From Scandinavium sp051650185 (GTDB lineage: Bacteria > Pseudomonadota > Gammaproteobacteria > Enterobacterales > Enterobacteriaceae): a stretch of 64,000 nucleotides of DNA. The stretch spans positions 69,913-133,912 of the forward strand of contig NZ_JBOFIN010000094.1 in the NCBI RefSeq assembly GCF_051650185.1. The letters are read 5' to 3'. Shown here piece after piece: positions 16,971 to 25,204 of the stretch; the stretch's first letter is position 1, and the number at the start of each line of letters is the position of its first letter. Under the pieces are notes generated by a model. The model was given only the letters and a program-made list of their open reading frames with translations. It was not told the DNA's origin and ran no database searches. A program made the translations under genes and the position numbers.

Positions 16971-17657
16971 ATGATCGACAAAAGCGTCCCGACGCTGGAA
17001 CGGGCCATCGCCGGGATCCCCGACGGTGCCACCATTATGATTGGCGGCTTTGGCCCGGCCGGACAACCCACTTTTCTGATTGATGCCCTGATCGCTCAGG
17101 GCGCACGCGACCTCACCATCATCAATAACAATGCGGGAAACGGCGAAGTGGGGCTGGCGGCGCTGCTGAAAGCCGGGCGGGTGCGCAAAATGATTTGCTC
17201 GTTCCCGCGTCAGGTGGACTCGCAGATTTTTGATGACCTCTACCGCCGTGGAAAAGTGGAGCTGGAGCTGGTGCCGCAGGGCAATCTGGCGGCGCGTATT
17301 CAGGCAGCCGGGTCAGGGCTTGGTGCGGTCTTCACACCGACGGGCTACGGCACGCCGCTGGCGGAAGGGAAAGAAACGCGTGAAATCGACGGTCGTCACT
17401 ATGTGCTGGAATACCCGATTCATGCCGACTATGCGCTGATCAAAGCGCACCAGGCTGACCGCTGGGGCAACCTGGTGTATCGCAAGGCGGCGCGTAACTT
17501 TGGCCCGATTATGGCGACGGCCGCCAAAACCACCATCGCAGAAGTCTCGGACATCGTGCCGCTTGGCGGCCTTGACCCGGAAAACGTGGTCACACCGGGG
17601 ATTTTCGTTCAGCGCGTGTTTTCGCTGTCAACCCTGAATGCCGTCCAAAGCGCCTGA
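16971..17657 (+). CDS. pcaI: 3-oxoadipate CoA-transferase subunit A
   Basis: Alpha subunit of the enzyme that transfers CoA from succinyl-CoA to beta-ketoadipate. It has 228 residues with the family signature IMIGGFGPAGQP near residue 25 and NNAGNGEVGLAALL. Start follows AAGGAG. pcaJ follows 10 bases after its stop. First gene of pcaIJFBDC. Confidence 0.95.
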   Translation: MIDKSVPTLERAIAGIPDGATIMIGGFGPAGQPTFLIDALIAQGARDLTIINNNAGNGEVGLAALLKAGRVRKMICSFPRQVDSQIFDDLYRRGKVELELVPQGNLAARIQAAGSGLGAVFTPTGYGTPLAEGKETREIDGRHYVLEYPIHADYALIKAHQADRWGNLVYRKAARNFGPIMATAAKTTIAEVSDIVPLGGLDPENVVTPGIFVQRVFSLSTLNAVQSA

Positions 17658-17667
17658 GGAGAACATC

Positions 17668-18324
17668 ATGCAAAAATTGACTCGCGACGACATGGCAAAA
17701 CGCGTGGCGCAGGACATTCCCGAAGGCGCGTACGTGAATCTGGGCATCGGCTTGCCGACCCGCATCGCGAACTACCTGCCTGCCGATAAGGAAATTTTCC
17801 TGCACAGCGAAAACGGCCTGCTGGGCATGGGGCCCAAACCGCAGCCGGGAGAAGAAGATCCCGAACTGATTAACGCCGGGAAAGAGTATGTGACGTTGCT
17901 GGAAGGCGGTTGCTTTTTCCATCACGGTGATTCGTTCACCATGATGCGCGGCGGCCATCTTGATATCTGCGTGCTGGGGGCCTATCAGGTTTCCGCCAGC
18001 GGTGACCTGGCGAACTGGAGCACGGGAGCACCAGACGCGATCCCGGCGGTAGGTGGGGCGATGGATTTAGCGATTGGTGCCCGTCAGGTGTTCGTGATGA
18101 TGGACCATTTAACCCGCGACGGCGAATGCAAACTGGTGGAGCACTGCTCTTATCCGCTCACTGGCGTGGGCTGCGTAAGCCGTATCTATACCGACCTGGC
18201 GGTGATCGACATCACGCCAGACGGCCCGGTCGTGCGGGAAATGTTCAACGGTCTCTCTTTTGAAGAGTTACAGCGCATCACGCCCGTGAAGCTGACCTTC
18301 AACCAACTGGCGGAAAGCGCATAA
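17668..18324 (+). CDS. pcaJ: 3-oxoadipate CoA-transferase subunit B
   Basis: Beta subunit of 218 residues carrying the catalytic glutamate in the SENGLLGMG motif near residue 50, which forms the glutamyl-CoA thioester. It also has the N-terminal GAYVNLGIGLPTRIANY. Start at 17668 follows GAGGAG; an in-frame extension to 17638 overlaps pcaI and is not used. Confidence 0.95.
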   Translation: MQKLTRDDMAKRVAQDIPEGAYVNLGIGLPTRIANYLPADKEIFLHSENGLLGMGPKPQPGEEDPELINAGKEYVTLLEGGCFFHHGDSFTMMRGGHLDICVLGAYQVSASGDLANWSTGAPDAIPAVGGAMDLAIGARQVFVMMDHLTRDGECKLVEHCSYPLTGVGCVSRIYTDLAVIDITPDGPVVREMFNGLSFEELQRITPVKLTFNQLAESA

Positions 18325-18330
18325 GGAATT

Positions 18331-19536
18331 ATGATGAATCAGGCCTTTATCTGCGATGCGGTGCGCACACCGTTCGGTCGGTTCGGTGGTACGCTTTCCA
18401 GCGTTCGTGCCGATGATTTAGCGGCGCTGCCGCTGAAAGCGCTGCTGGAGCGTAACCCAGGTCTTGATCCGGCGCGCATCGACGATGTGATTTACGGCTG
18501 TGCGAATCAGGCGGGCGAGGATAATCGCAACGTGGCTCGCATGGCGCTGCTGCTGGCAGGCTTGCCGGACACCGTGCCGGGCAGCACCGTCAACCGTTTG
18601 TGCGGCTCAAGCCTTGATGCCATTGGCATTGCGGCTCGGGCGATTAAAAGCGGTGAAACACAGCTGATGATTGCAGGCGGCGTTGAAAGCATGTCGCGAG
18701 CGCCTTTCGTGATGGGCAAAGCGGAAAGCGCGTTTAGCCGCAGCATGAAAATGGAAGACACCACCATCGGCTGGCGCTTCATCAACCCGCTGATGAAAGC
18801 TCTGTATGGCGTCGATTCGATGCCTGAAACGGCGGAAAACGTGGCCGGGGAATTTGGGATTTCCCGTGCCGATCAGGATGCGTTTGCACTTCGCAGCCAG
18901 CAGCGTACCGCGGTAGCGCAGGAGAAAGGGCTGTTTGACGATGAACTTATCGCCGTCAGTGTCCCGCAGCGAAAAGGTGAAGCCCTGGCTTTCACTCGCG
19001 ATGAGCATCCTCGCGCTACGTCGCTGGAAGCGCTGACTAAACTGAAAGGGGTGGTGCGAGCAGACGGCAGCGTAACGGCCGGGAATGCCTCTGGCGTGAA
19101 CGATGGCGCGTGTGCCTTGCTGCTAGCCAGCGAGCAGGCGTTAATCTCAAACGATTTGCAGCCGCTGGCGCGTGTTGTCGGCATTGCCACGGCAGGCGTT
19201 GCGCCTCGCATTATGGGATTTGGCCCGTCGCCTGCGGTACGCAAAGTGTTAGCGCAAACCGGGCTGACGCTGGATCAGATGGACGTGATTGAACTGAATG
19301 AAGCGTTTGCGGCGCAGGCGCTGGCCGTCACGCGTTCACTGGGGTTGCCGGATGACGCGCCGCATGTGAATCCTAACGGCGGGGCGATCGCGCTGGGGCA
19401 TCCGCTTGGTGCATCAGGTGGTCGGCTGGCGATGACGGCAGCTTACCAACTCAAACGCACGGGCGGACGCTATGCGCTCTGTACCATGTGTATCGGCGTG
19501 GGTCAGGGGATCGCGTTGATTATCGAAAGAGTCTAA
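18331..19536 (+). CDS. pcaF: 3-oxoadipyl-CoA thiolase
   Basis: Cleaves beta-ketoadipyl-CoA to acetyl-CoA and succinyl-CoA, the last step of the pathway. It has 401 residues, with the thiolase catalytic set: Cys91 (VNRLCGSSLDA), His357 (ALGHPLGASGGR) and Cys387 (CTMCIGVGQG). Two tandem ATG codons are possible starts (18331 or 18334), both served by AAGGA. Confidence 0.95.
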   Translation: MMNQAFICDAVRTPFGRFGGTLSSVRADDLAALPLKALLERNPGLDPARIDDVIYGCANQAGEDNRNVARMALLLAGLPDTVPGSTVNRLCGSSLDAIGIAARAIKSGETQLMIAGGVESMSRAPFVMGKAESAFSRSMKMEDTTIGWRFINPLMKALYGVDSMPETAENVAGEFGISRADQDAFALRSQQRTAVAQEKGLFDDELIAVSVPQRKGEALAFTRDEHPRATSLEALTKLKGVVRADGSVTAGNASGVNDGACALLLASEQALISNDLQPLARVVGIATAGVAPRIMGFGPSPAVRKVLAQTGLTLDQMDVIELNEAFAAQALAVTRSLGLPDDAPHVNPNGGAIALGHPLGASGGRLAMTAAYQLKRTGGRYALCTMCIGVGQGIALIIERV

Positions 19537-19545
19537 GGAGCCAGG

Positions 19546-20910
19546 ATGGATCTCTTAACGCCGTTGCTGCGCGAGAGCGCACTGACGGCTATTTTCAGCG
19601 ACGAGCAAACCGTTCAGAGAATGCTCGATTTTGAAGCCGCGTTAGCGCGTGCTCAGGCCCGGTGCGACATTATCCCGGCATCGGCTGTGACGGCAATTGA
19701 GCAGGCCTGCAAAGTACAAAATATCAATCTTGCGGCATTAGCAGAAAGCGCCGCGAATGCCGGGAATCTGGCTATCCCACTGGTCAAACAGCTCACCGCG
19801 AAGGTCAAAGAACAAGATCCTCAGGCAGCAAAATATGTTCACTGGGGAGCAACCAGCCAGGATGTTATCGACACGGGTTTTGTGCTGCAACTGCGCGAGG
19901 CGCTGGATCAAACCGATAAGCTTTTGAGCAGCTTGTTATCCGCGCTGGCAAAGCAGGCGGCGCAACATTGCGATACGGTGATGCCGGGCCGTACCTGGAT
20001 GCAACATGCGCTCCCCGTGACTTTTGGCCTTAAGCTGGCGGGCACGCTGGATGCTTTATTGCGCTGGCAGCAGCGCTTGCATGAACTGCGTACGCGAGTG
20101 CTGGTTTTACAATTTGGCGGTGCGGCGGGAACGCTGGCCTCGCTACATGAAGAGGGCCCGGACGTTGCTCAACAGCTGGCGCATGAACTGAATCTGACGC
20201 TGGCGGATACGCCATGGCACAGCCAGCGCGACAGATTGCTGGAAGCGGGGCACTGGTATGCGGGGGTCAGCGCAACGCTGGGCAAATTCGCCAATGATTT
20301 CTCGCTGCTAATGCAAACGGAAGTCGCCGAAGTCAGCGAACCCGTTGCGGCGGGGCGCGGTGGCTCATCGGCGATGCCGCACAAGCGCAATCCTGTAAGC
20401 TGCGCGGTGATCCTGACCGCCGTACAGCGTATGCCTGGACTCATGGCAACGCTGTATGCCAGCCAGATCCAACAGCATGAAAGGGCGCTGGGCGGCTGGC
20501 AGGCTGAGTGGGAAGTGCTGCCGGAATTGCTGACGTTAGCGGGTGGTGTGCTGACCCAAAGCGAATACCTGATCCGTGGCATGCAGGTGGACAGCCAGAA
20601 AATGCGGGCAAACCTCGATATCACTCACGGCCTCATTATGGCGGAAGCGGTCACTCTGGCGCTGGCTGAAACGCTCGGCAAACAGGACGCGCATCATCTG
20701 GTCGAAACGCTCTGTCATCAGGCGCTGGATCAGAAGCGCCCGCTTCTTGAATTACTGGAAAACGACCCTCGCGTCAGTCCCCATTTCACCTCAACCGAAC
20801 TCAGAACGTTGCTGGATCCTTCACGGGCCACCGGCAGCGCCACTCACTTTGTGCGTCAGGTTCTGGCGCGCTATAAGGAGCAAAATCATGATGCTTCACT
20901 ATCAGCTTGA
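19546..20910 (+). CDS. pcaB: 3-carboxy-cis,cis-muconate cycloisomerase
   Basis: Lactonises 3-carboxymuconate to gamma-carboxymuconolactone. It has 454 residues of the fumarase/aspartase superfamily, with the signature GGSSAMPHKRNPV near residue 268 and the HWGATSQDVIDTG segment near residue 100. Start ATG follows AAGGAG. Its 3' end overlaps the start of pcaD by 23 bases. Confidence 0.95.
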   Translation: MDLLTPLLRESALTAIFSDEQTVQRMLDFEAALARAQARCDIIPASAVTAIEQACKVQNINLAALAESAANAGNLAIPLVKQLTAKVKEQDPQAAKYVHWGATSQDVIDTGFVLQLREALDQTDKLLSSLLSALAKQAAQHCDTVMPGRTWMQHALPVTFGLKLAGTLDALLRWQQRLHELRTRVLVLQFGGAAGTLASLHEEGPDVAQQLAHELNLTLADTPWHSQRDRLLEAGHWYAGVSATLGKFANDFSLLMQTEVAEVSEPVAAGRGGSSAMPHKRNPVSCAVILTAVQRMPGLMATLYASQIQQHERALGGWQAEWEVLPELLTLAGGVLTQSEYLIRGMQVDSQKMRANLDITHGLIMAEAVTLALAETLGKQDAHHLVETLCHQALDQKRPLLELLENDPRVSPHFTSTELRTLLDPSRATGSATHFVRQVLARYKEQNHDASLSA

Positions 20911-21643
20911 TGGCCCTGAAGATGCGCCGGTGCTGGTGCTCTCCAACTCCATGGGCACCAGGCTCTCGCTGTGGGAGCCACAGCTTAAGGCGCTGACGGC
21001 GCACTTTCGCGTGCTGCGCTATGACATGCACGGTCACGGACAAACCCGTAAACGGGGCAAAGTGACGCTCGCCCAACTGGGTGAAGATGTGATTGCGCTG
21101 CTCGATCACCTGAATATCGACAAAGCCTGTTTTTGCGGGATTTCAGTCGGTGGCCTGATTGGACTGTGGCTGGCGCGCTTTGCCCCGGAGCGGTTTTACG
21201 GTCTGGTGGTGGCGAACACCGCCGCAAGAATTGGCGATCAGGCAAGCTGGCTTTCACGTGCGCGTGCCGTGCGTCAGGAAGGCATGGACGTTGTTGCCGC
21301 CGGAACCGCAGACCGCTGGTTTACACACAGCTTCCGTCAACATTACCCGGAAGTGGTGGAGCCGCTGGTGCATCAACTCGCGCAGATGGACCCGGAAGGC
21401 TATGCGGAAGGGTGTGAAGCGCTGGCCGGGGCAGACCTGCGTACTGAAGTGAGCGCGATCGCCGCGTCGGTGATGATTATCGCCGGGGAACACGATCCGG
21501 TGACGACCGTTGCTGATGCTGATTTTCTGCATCAGCAAATTGCTGGCAGCCAGCGCGTGACGTTGTCGGCCTCACACCTTTCCAATGTCGAAGCCGCAGA
21601 AGCGTTTACCGCCGCGGTGCTGACGTATTTTCGGGGGCAGTAA
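20888..21643 (+). CDS. pcaD: 3-oxoadipate enol-lactone hydrolase
   Basis: Alpha/beta hydrolase of 251 residues that opens beta-ketoadipate enol-lactone. Nucleophile Ser86 lies in CGISVGGL; acid and base are expected near GEHDPVT and SASHLSNVE at the C-terminal side. The start ATG at 20888 lies inside pcaB behind AAGGAG, so translation is coupled. The frame is open further upstream but that part overlaps pcaB and is not homologous. Confidence 0.94.
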   Translation: MMLHYQLDGPEDAPVLVLSNSMGTRLSLWEPQLKALTAHFRVLRYDMHGHGQTRKRGKVTLAQLGEDVIALLDHLNIDKACFCGISVGGLIGLWLARFAPERFYGLVVANTAARIGDQASWLSRARAVRQEGMDVVAAGTADRWFTHSFRQHYPEVVEPLVHQLAQMDPEGYAEGCEALAGADLRTEVSAIAASVMIIAGEHDPVTTVADADFLHQQIAGSQRVTLSASHLSNVEAAEAFTAAVLTYFRGQ

Positions 21644-22024
21644 ATGAACGACGAGGACCGTTATCAGCAAGGTATGGCGGTGCGCCGCAAAGTGCTGGGT
21701 GATGCGCACGTTGACCGCACCTTAGACAATTTATCGCCGCTCAATGAAGAGTTTCAGAACTTCATCACCCGCTACGCGTGGGGCGAAACCTGGACCCGTC
21801 CGGGGCTGGATCACCACACCCGCAGCCTGATCACCATCTCAATGCTGATAGCCCTGAACCGCGAGGCCGAGCTGAAAATGCATTTGCGGGCCGCGTTCAA
21901 TAACGGCGTTACGCGCGATGAACTCAAAGAGCTGATTATGCACTCCGCGCTCTATTGCGGCCTGCCGGCCGCTAATGCCACGCTGCATCTGGCGCAGCAG
22001 GTTTTTGACGAGATGGATGCGTGA
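21644..22024 (+). CDS. pcaC: 4-carboxymuconolactone decarboxylase
   Basis: Converts gamma-carboxymuconolactone to beta-ketoadipate enol-lactone. It has 126 residues of the CMD family with the catalytic core GLDHHTRSLITISMLIALNRE and HSALYCGLPAAN. The pcaD stop and the pcaC start are adjacent (TAAATG), so the two are coupled. Last gene of the operon. The protocatechuate dioxygenase genes pcaHG needed upstream are not in this window. Confidence 0.95.
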   Translation: MNDEDRYQQGMAVRRKVLGDAHVDRTLDNLSPLNEEFQNFITRYAWGETWTRPGLDHHTRSLITISMLIALNREAELKMHLRAAFNNGVTRDELKELIMHSALYCGLPAANATLHLAQQVFDEMDA

Positions 22025-22030
22025 GGTTAT

Positions 22031-22092
22031 TGCCCGGCGGCGGCCATACAGGTTTTCCTTTGTAGGCCTGCGCAAGCGCAGCGCCGCCAAGC
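22031..22092. repeat. REP/BIME-type palindromic repeat
   Basis: TGCCCGGCGGCGGCC ... TTTGTAGGCCTGCGCAAGCGCAGCGCCGCC has the enterobacterial REP pattern (GCCGGC-rich stem with the GTAGGCC end). It fills the gap after pcaC and before the convergent aminopeptidase gene, where REP elements typically sit. Confidence 0.65.
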
Positions 22093-22104
22093 AATCTTGC
22101 GACA

Positions 22105-22884
22105 TTACTCTGGAATAATCTCGCCTTTACGTAACGTCAGCACTTCAAAACCGTCTGCAGTCACGGCGATGGTGTGCTCCCACTGCGCCGACAATTTTTT
22201 GTCGCGAGTGACCACCGTCCAGCCGTCTTTTTTGGTTTTGATTTTGCTGTCGCCCTGATTGACCATCGGTTCAATCGTGAACACCATGCCTTCGCGCAGC
22301 ACTTCGCCTGTGCCGGGTTTGCCGTAATGGAGGATCTGCGGCTCTTCGTGCATCTCGGTGCCTATCCCGTGTCCGCAATATTCCCGCACCACGCTGTAGC
22401 CATTGCTCTCGACATAAGACTGTATGGCATGGCCGATATCCCCCAGCGTCGCGCCGGGTTTCACAGCTTTAATGCCTTTCCACATGGCTTCATAGGTTTT
22501 TTTCACCAGCCGGCGAGCCAGAGGTGAGACGTCGCCAATCAGGTACATTTTGCTGGAATCCGCAATCAGGCCGTTCTTTTCCAGCGTAATGTCGACGTTC
22601 ACTATCGCGCCGCTACGCAGATGCTCAGTTTCTTTGGGAATGCCGTGACACACCACCTCATTCACCGACGTATTCAGCACGTACGGGAAATCATATTGCC
22701 CTTTACTGGCGGGGCGGGATTGCAGCTCATTGACGATAAACGCTTCCGCCAGGTTATTGATTTCCATGGTGGTGATACCCGGCTGGATTTTCTCATCCAG
22801 CATGGTAAACACAGAGGCCAGCAGCTCCCCGGCATGACGCTGGCGAGCAAGTTCGTCTGCTGTTTTAATGTGAATTGATGGCAT
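22105..22884 (-). CDS. Type I methionine aminopeptidase, second (non-essential-type) copy
   Basis: A 259-residue M24A peptidase that removes N-terminal methionine. The five metal ligands of the family are visible: two Asp in VDITLEKNGLIADSSK, His in YCGHGIGTEMHEEP, Glu in FTIEPMVN and Glu in QWEHTIAV. It diverges from the housekeeping Map (which has its own locus beside rpsB in enterobacteria), so it is probably a paralogue. Start follows AAGGAG. Convergent with the pca operon; no functional link is evident. Confidence 0.9.
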   Translation of the reverse strand: MPSIHIKTADELARQRHAGELLASVFTMLDEKIQPGITTMEINNLAEAFIVNELQSRPASKGQYDFPYVLNTSVNEVVCHGIPKETEHLRSGAIVNVDITLEKNGLIADSSKMYLIGDVSPLARRLVKKTYEAMWKGIKAVKPGATLGDIGHAIQSYVESNGYSVVREYCGHGIGTEMHEEPQILHYGKPGTGEVLREGMVFTIEPMVNQGDSKIKTKKDGWTVVTRDKKLSAQWEHTIAVTADGFEVLTLRKGEIIPE

Positions 22885-22950
22885 GCATCGCTCCTTAGTT
22901 ATTCATAAACAGAGCGTATGTGTTTAACTCGCGGATGTCACGCCTGCGGC

Positions 22951-24108
22951 TTAGTCAATCGTGCGGGGAACATCGCTCAGCCGGGTGGTCCAGGCCGAGG
23001 AGAGCATTGAGCGCTTCATGGTCCAGCCCGGGGAAATGCCCTGGCTGACAAACCACAATTTATTGCCTTTCTTGTTTTGCTTATCGATAACGTCCATCAG
23101 CTGTTCGCTGTTGGCTCGCGGGGCAAAGTCGTCGAACAAATTGAGCTGGGCCACGCCCTGGCTGTAAAAATCGCCTAGCATTACGCCTGCTTTCTGATAA
23201 CGCGGCCCTTGTTTCCAGATAACGTTGAGACAATGGGTGGCTGCGGTAATGATATCCCGGGTGTCCTGCGTGGGTGTCAGCAGGCGAATGCCGCTGCTGT
23301 TGCTGTAATAGGGTTCGTGTTCATCGTGAGGGCTGCTTTTAATAAAAGCGGACACATAGCGGCAGAACTGATGCTCCAGACGCATTTTTTCGGCGGCACG
23401 CGCCGCCCAGGTGCAGATCCCTTCGCGCACGTCGAGATAATCGCTGGTGCGTTTGCCAAACGAGCGAGAGCTGATAATTTCCTGTTTTGTTGGCGGATAC
23501 TCTTCAAATTCCAGACAGGATTCACCCCGCAACTCGCGCACGGTTCGCTCCAGCACGACGCTGAAGTTTTTGCGAATAAACCACAGGTCGCAATCTGCCA
23601 GTTTTAGCGCGTTATCCACGCCCATCGCCGTCAATCTTTTGCTGAGCCGCCGCCCGACACCCCAGACTTCATCCACTGGGACATGTTCCATTAATTTACG
23701 CTGGCGAATGGGCGAGGAGAGATCAACCACGCCTTTGGTTCCGGGATATTTTTTGGCCGCATAGTTGGCCAGCTTGGCAAGCGTTTTGGTGGGCGCAATG
23801 CCGACGCCGACCGTCAGTAAAGTGCGATTGAAGATCAGTTCGCGGATCTCACGCCCGGTTTTTTCCAGCTCGCGAATGCCCGTTAAATCGACAAACGCTT
23901 CGTCGATGCTGTAGATATCCACTCGCGGGCAATACTCCTCCAGCGCGCTCATCACCCGATGGCTCATATCGCCATACAGCGCATAGTTGCTGCTGAAGGT
24001 CATGACGCCCATTCTCTCCAGCTGTGCTTTTTGCTTAAACCACGGTTCGCCCATTTTGATATCGAGCTTTTTGGCCTCCGCCGAGCGGGAAATAATGCAG
24101 CCGTCATT
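22951..24108 (-). pseudogene. umuC: 5'-truncated umuC (DNA polymerase V subunit)
   Basis: Y-family polymerase lacking its start. The reading frame matches UmuC from NDGCIISRSAEAKKLDIKMG (about family residue 30) to the end, but homology stops abruptly at 24108 and the upstream codons are unrelated. The catalytic SIDEAFVDL is kept; the first metal-binding motif (DVNAFYASCE in the family) is lost. umuD is absent. An internal ATG at 24054 could give a 367-residue product, but without the N-terminal palm segment it should not polymerise. The break marks the left edge of the accessory block. Confidence 0.85.
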
Positions 24109-24222
24109 GTATCTGAATGATACTAATAGTTAGTTATTGGTAATATCATGATTTTAAATGGAATTTAATTACTAACTTTTTTCAGGTTTTTTGTTCTTGA
24201 TAGCATACTCAAATGAACAGGT

Positions 24223-24392
24223 TTAGAGGTTAATGTTGGCGAAGCTCTGAATATGGATGGACCGGTTAGCCGTGATACTAATAATACCAGTTATGATCCA
24301 TAGTCCACCCACCTCTTCAGCGAAAATACGATATGCCACTTTCAATCAATCCATTGAGTTATCTCATCGATGATGTCTTCTGTTCTTAACAT
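24223..24392 (-). pseudogene. Decayed AraC-type (SoxS/RamA-like) regulator fragment
   Basis: An ATG at 24392 opens MLRTEDIIDEITQWID, which resembles the first helix of SoxS, RamA and Rob, then a TGA. Just after it AAGTGGCAT (KWH) and, one frame over, YRIFAEEVGG recall the SKWHLQRMFKEVTG helix of that family. This fits a gene with an internal deletion of about 20 codons plus a frameshift, and no C-terminal half. The match is short, so confidence is limited. Confidence 0.4.
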
Positions 24393-24448
24393 AGAACGAC
24401 GCTCACTATAAGAGGGCTGTAACACATCCTGTCCGGAATGCTAATGAT

Positions 24449-24700
24449 TTACTTATAGATTTCCGCAACCCCATGCAGTCGGTTATTCCCTGTGGTTGAC
24501 AGAATTTTGAACGATGTTGCTCCTTGTTCCTCAGCCTTACGAGAGAGCGCATTCGATAAATCATCAAGCGTATAGGCATTGCTGGATGAGACTACGCCGA
24601 TCTTTTCTTTCCCGTCTGCATGGTTAATTTCCTGAGCAGCAGAGGCGGCATTCACTGAAATAAACCCCATGACAAATGTAGTAATAAGTAGTGTTTTCAT
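24449..24700 (-). CDS. DUF1471 (YhcN/BhsA/McbA family) periplasmic stress protein
   Basis: An 83-residue exported protein: signal peptide MKTLLITTFVMGFISVNAASA, then the DUF1471 domain with IGVVSSSNAYTLDDLSNALSRKAEE and the ending HGVAEIYK. Members are small envelope proteins induced by peroxide, acid, copper or hypochlorite. A TGACA-N4-TGTCA palindrome lies 114 bases upstream, the same motif found before two operons at the other end of the block, so it is probably in the same regulon. Confidence 0.87.
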   Translation of the reverse strand: MKTLLITTFVMGFISVNAASAAQEINHADGKEKIGVVSSSNAYTLDDLSNALSRKAEEQGATSFKILSTTGNNRLHGVAEIYK

Positions 24701-24814
24701 ATATGGAACCTCTTTTGGACTATACGTTCGGAACTGGATTTGTATCAGGCGGAACGCTCCCCGTCTGTATATTCAAATCTACAGACCTAAGCTGTCATAA
24801 GACTGACCGTTATA

Positions 24815-24828
24815 TGACAATGCTGTCA
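24815..24828. promoter_or_regulatory. CusR/HprR-type box upstream of the DUF1471 gene
   Basis: TGACAATGCTGTCA, a TGACA-N4-TGTCA palindrome like the CusR box core TGACAANNTTGTCA. A half-site CTGTCA precedes it at 24792. Two further copies lie at 48461 and 51870. Confidence 0.65.
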
Positions 24829-24842
24829 GGGATGTAGATTGT

Positions 24843-25056
24843 TTATTTTTTTGAATACACATTCAATTCGTTAATAATGCACTCAGGTTCTTCACGCAAA
24901 GGCATATTGTCTATGTCTAATACCCCGCCATTTCTTTGTGGATCATCAGTCTGCAGGTCTGCAAACAGTGGGGTAGGATCAATGACCCATTTTAATAGCG
25001 GTATTCACGACATGAAGGCCAATGCTTCCTGTCGCCCCTGCAATGAGTATTTTCAT
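24843..25056 (-). pseudogene. Internally deleted NAD(P)-binding (NmrA-like) gene
   Basis: An ATG at 25056 opens MKILIAGATGSIGLHVVNTA, a clear Rossmann start of an NmrA/atypical SDR protein, which stops after MGH. From about 24983 another frame reads to 24843 with DLQTDDPQRNGGVLDIDNMP and ends NVYSKK, typical of a C-terminal tail. The central part of some 150-250 codons is gone. It is divergent from the LysR gene at 25205, the usual position of a LysR target. Confidence 0.6.
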
Positions 25057-25204
25057 GATAAACCTTCTGATAATTCGGACTTATTTTCGATATGGTCAGA
25101 ATATCAATTATCATTATTGTCAGTAATAAGGCTAAAATGATTGTGTCTATGAACACCCTTCATGAGTGCGTGATGAAGGGAATGCCTCCATAAGGAAATC
25201 GCCG

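Noticed and set aside
20576..20887. Upstream extension of the pcaD frame
   Set aside because: It overlaps pcaB in another frame and has no homology to enol-lactone hydrolases; the ATG at 20888 has a good ribosome site.
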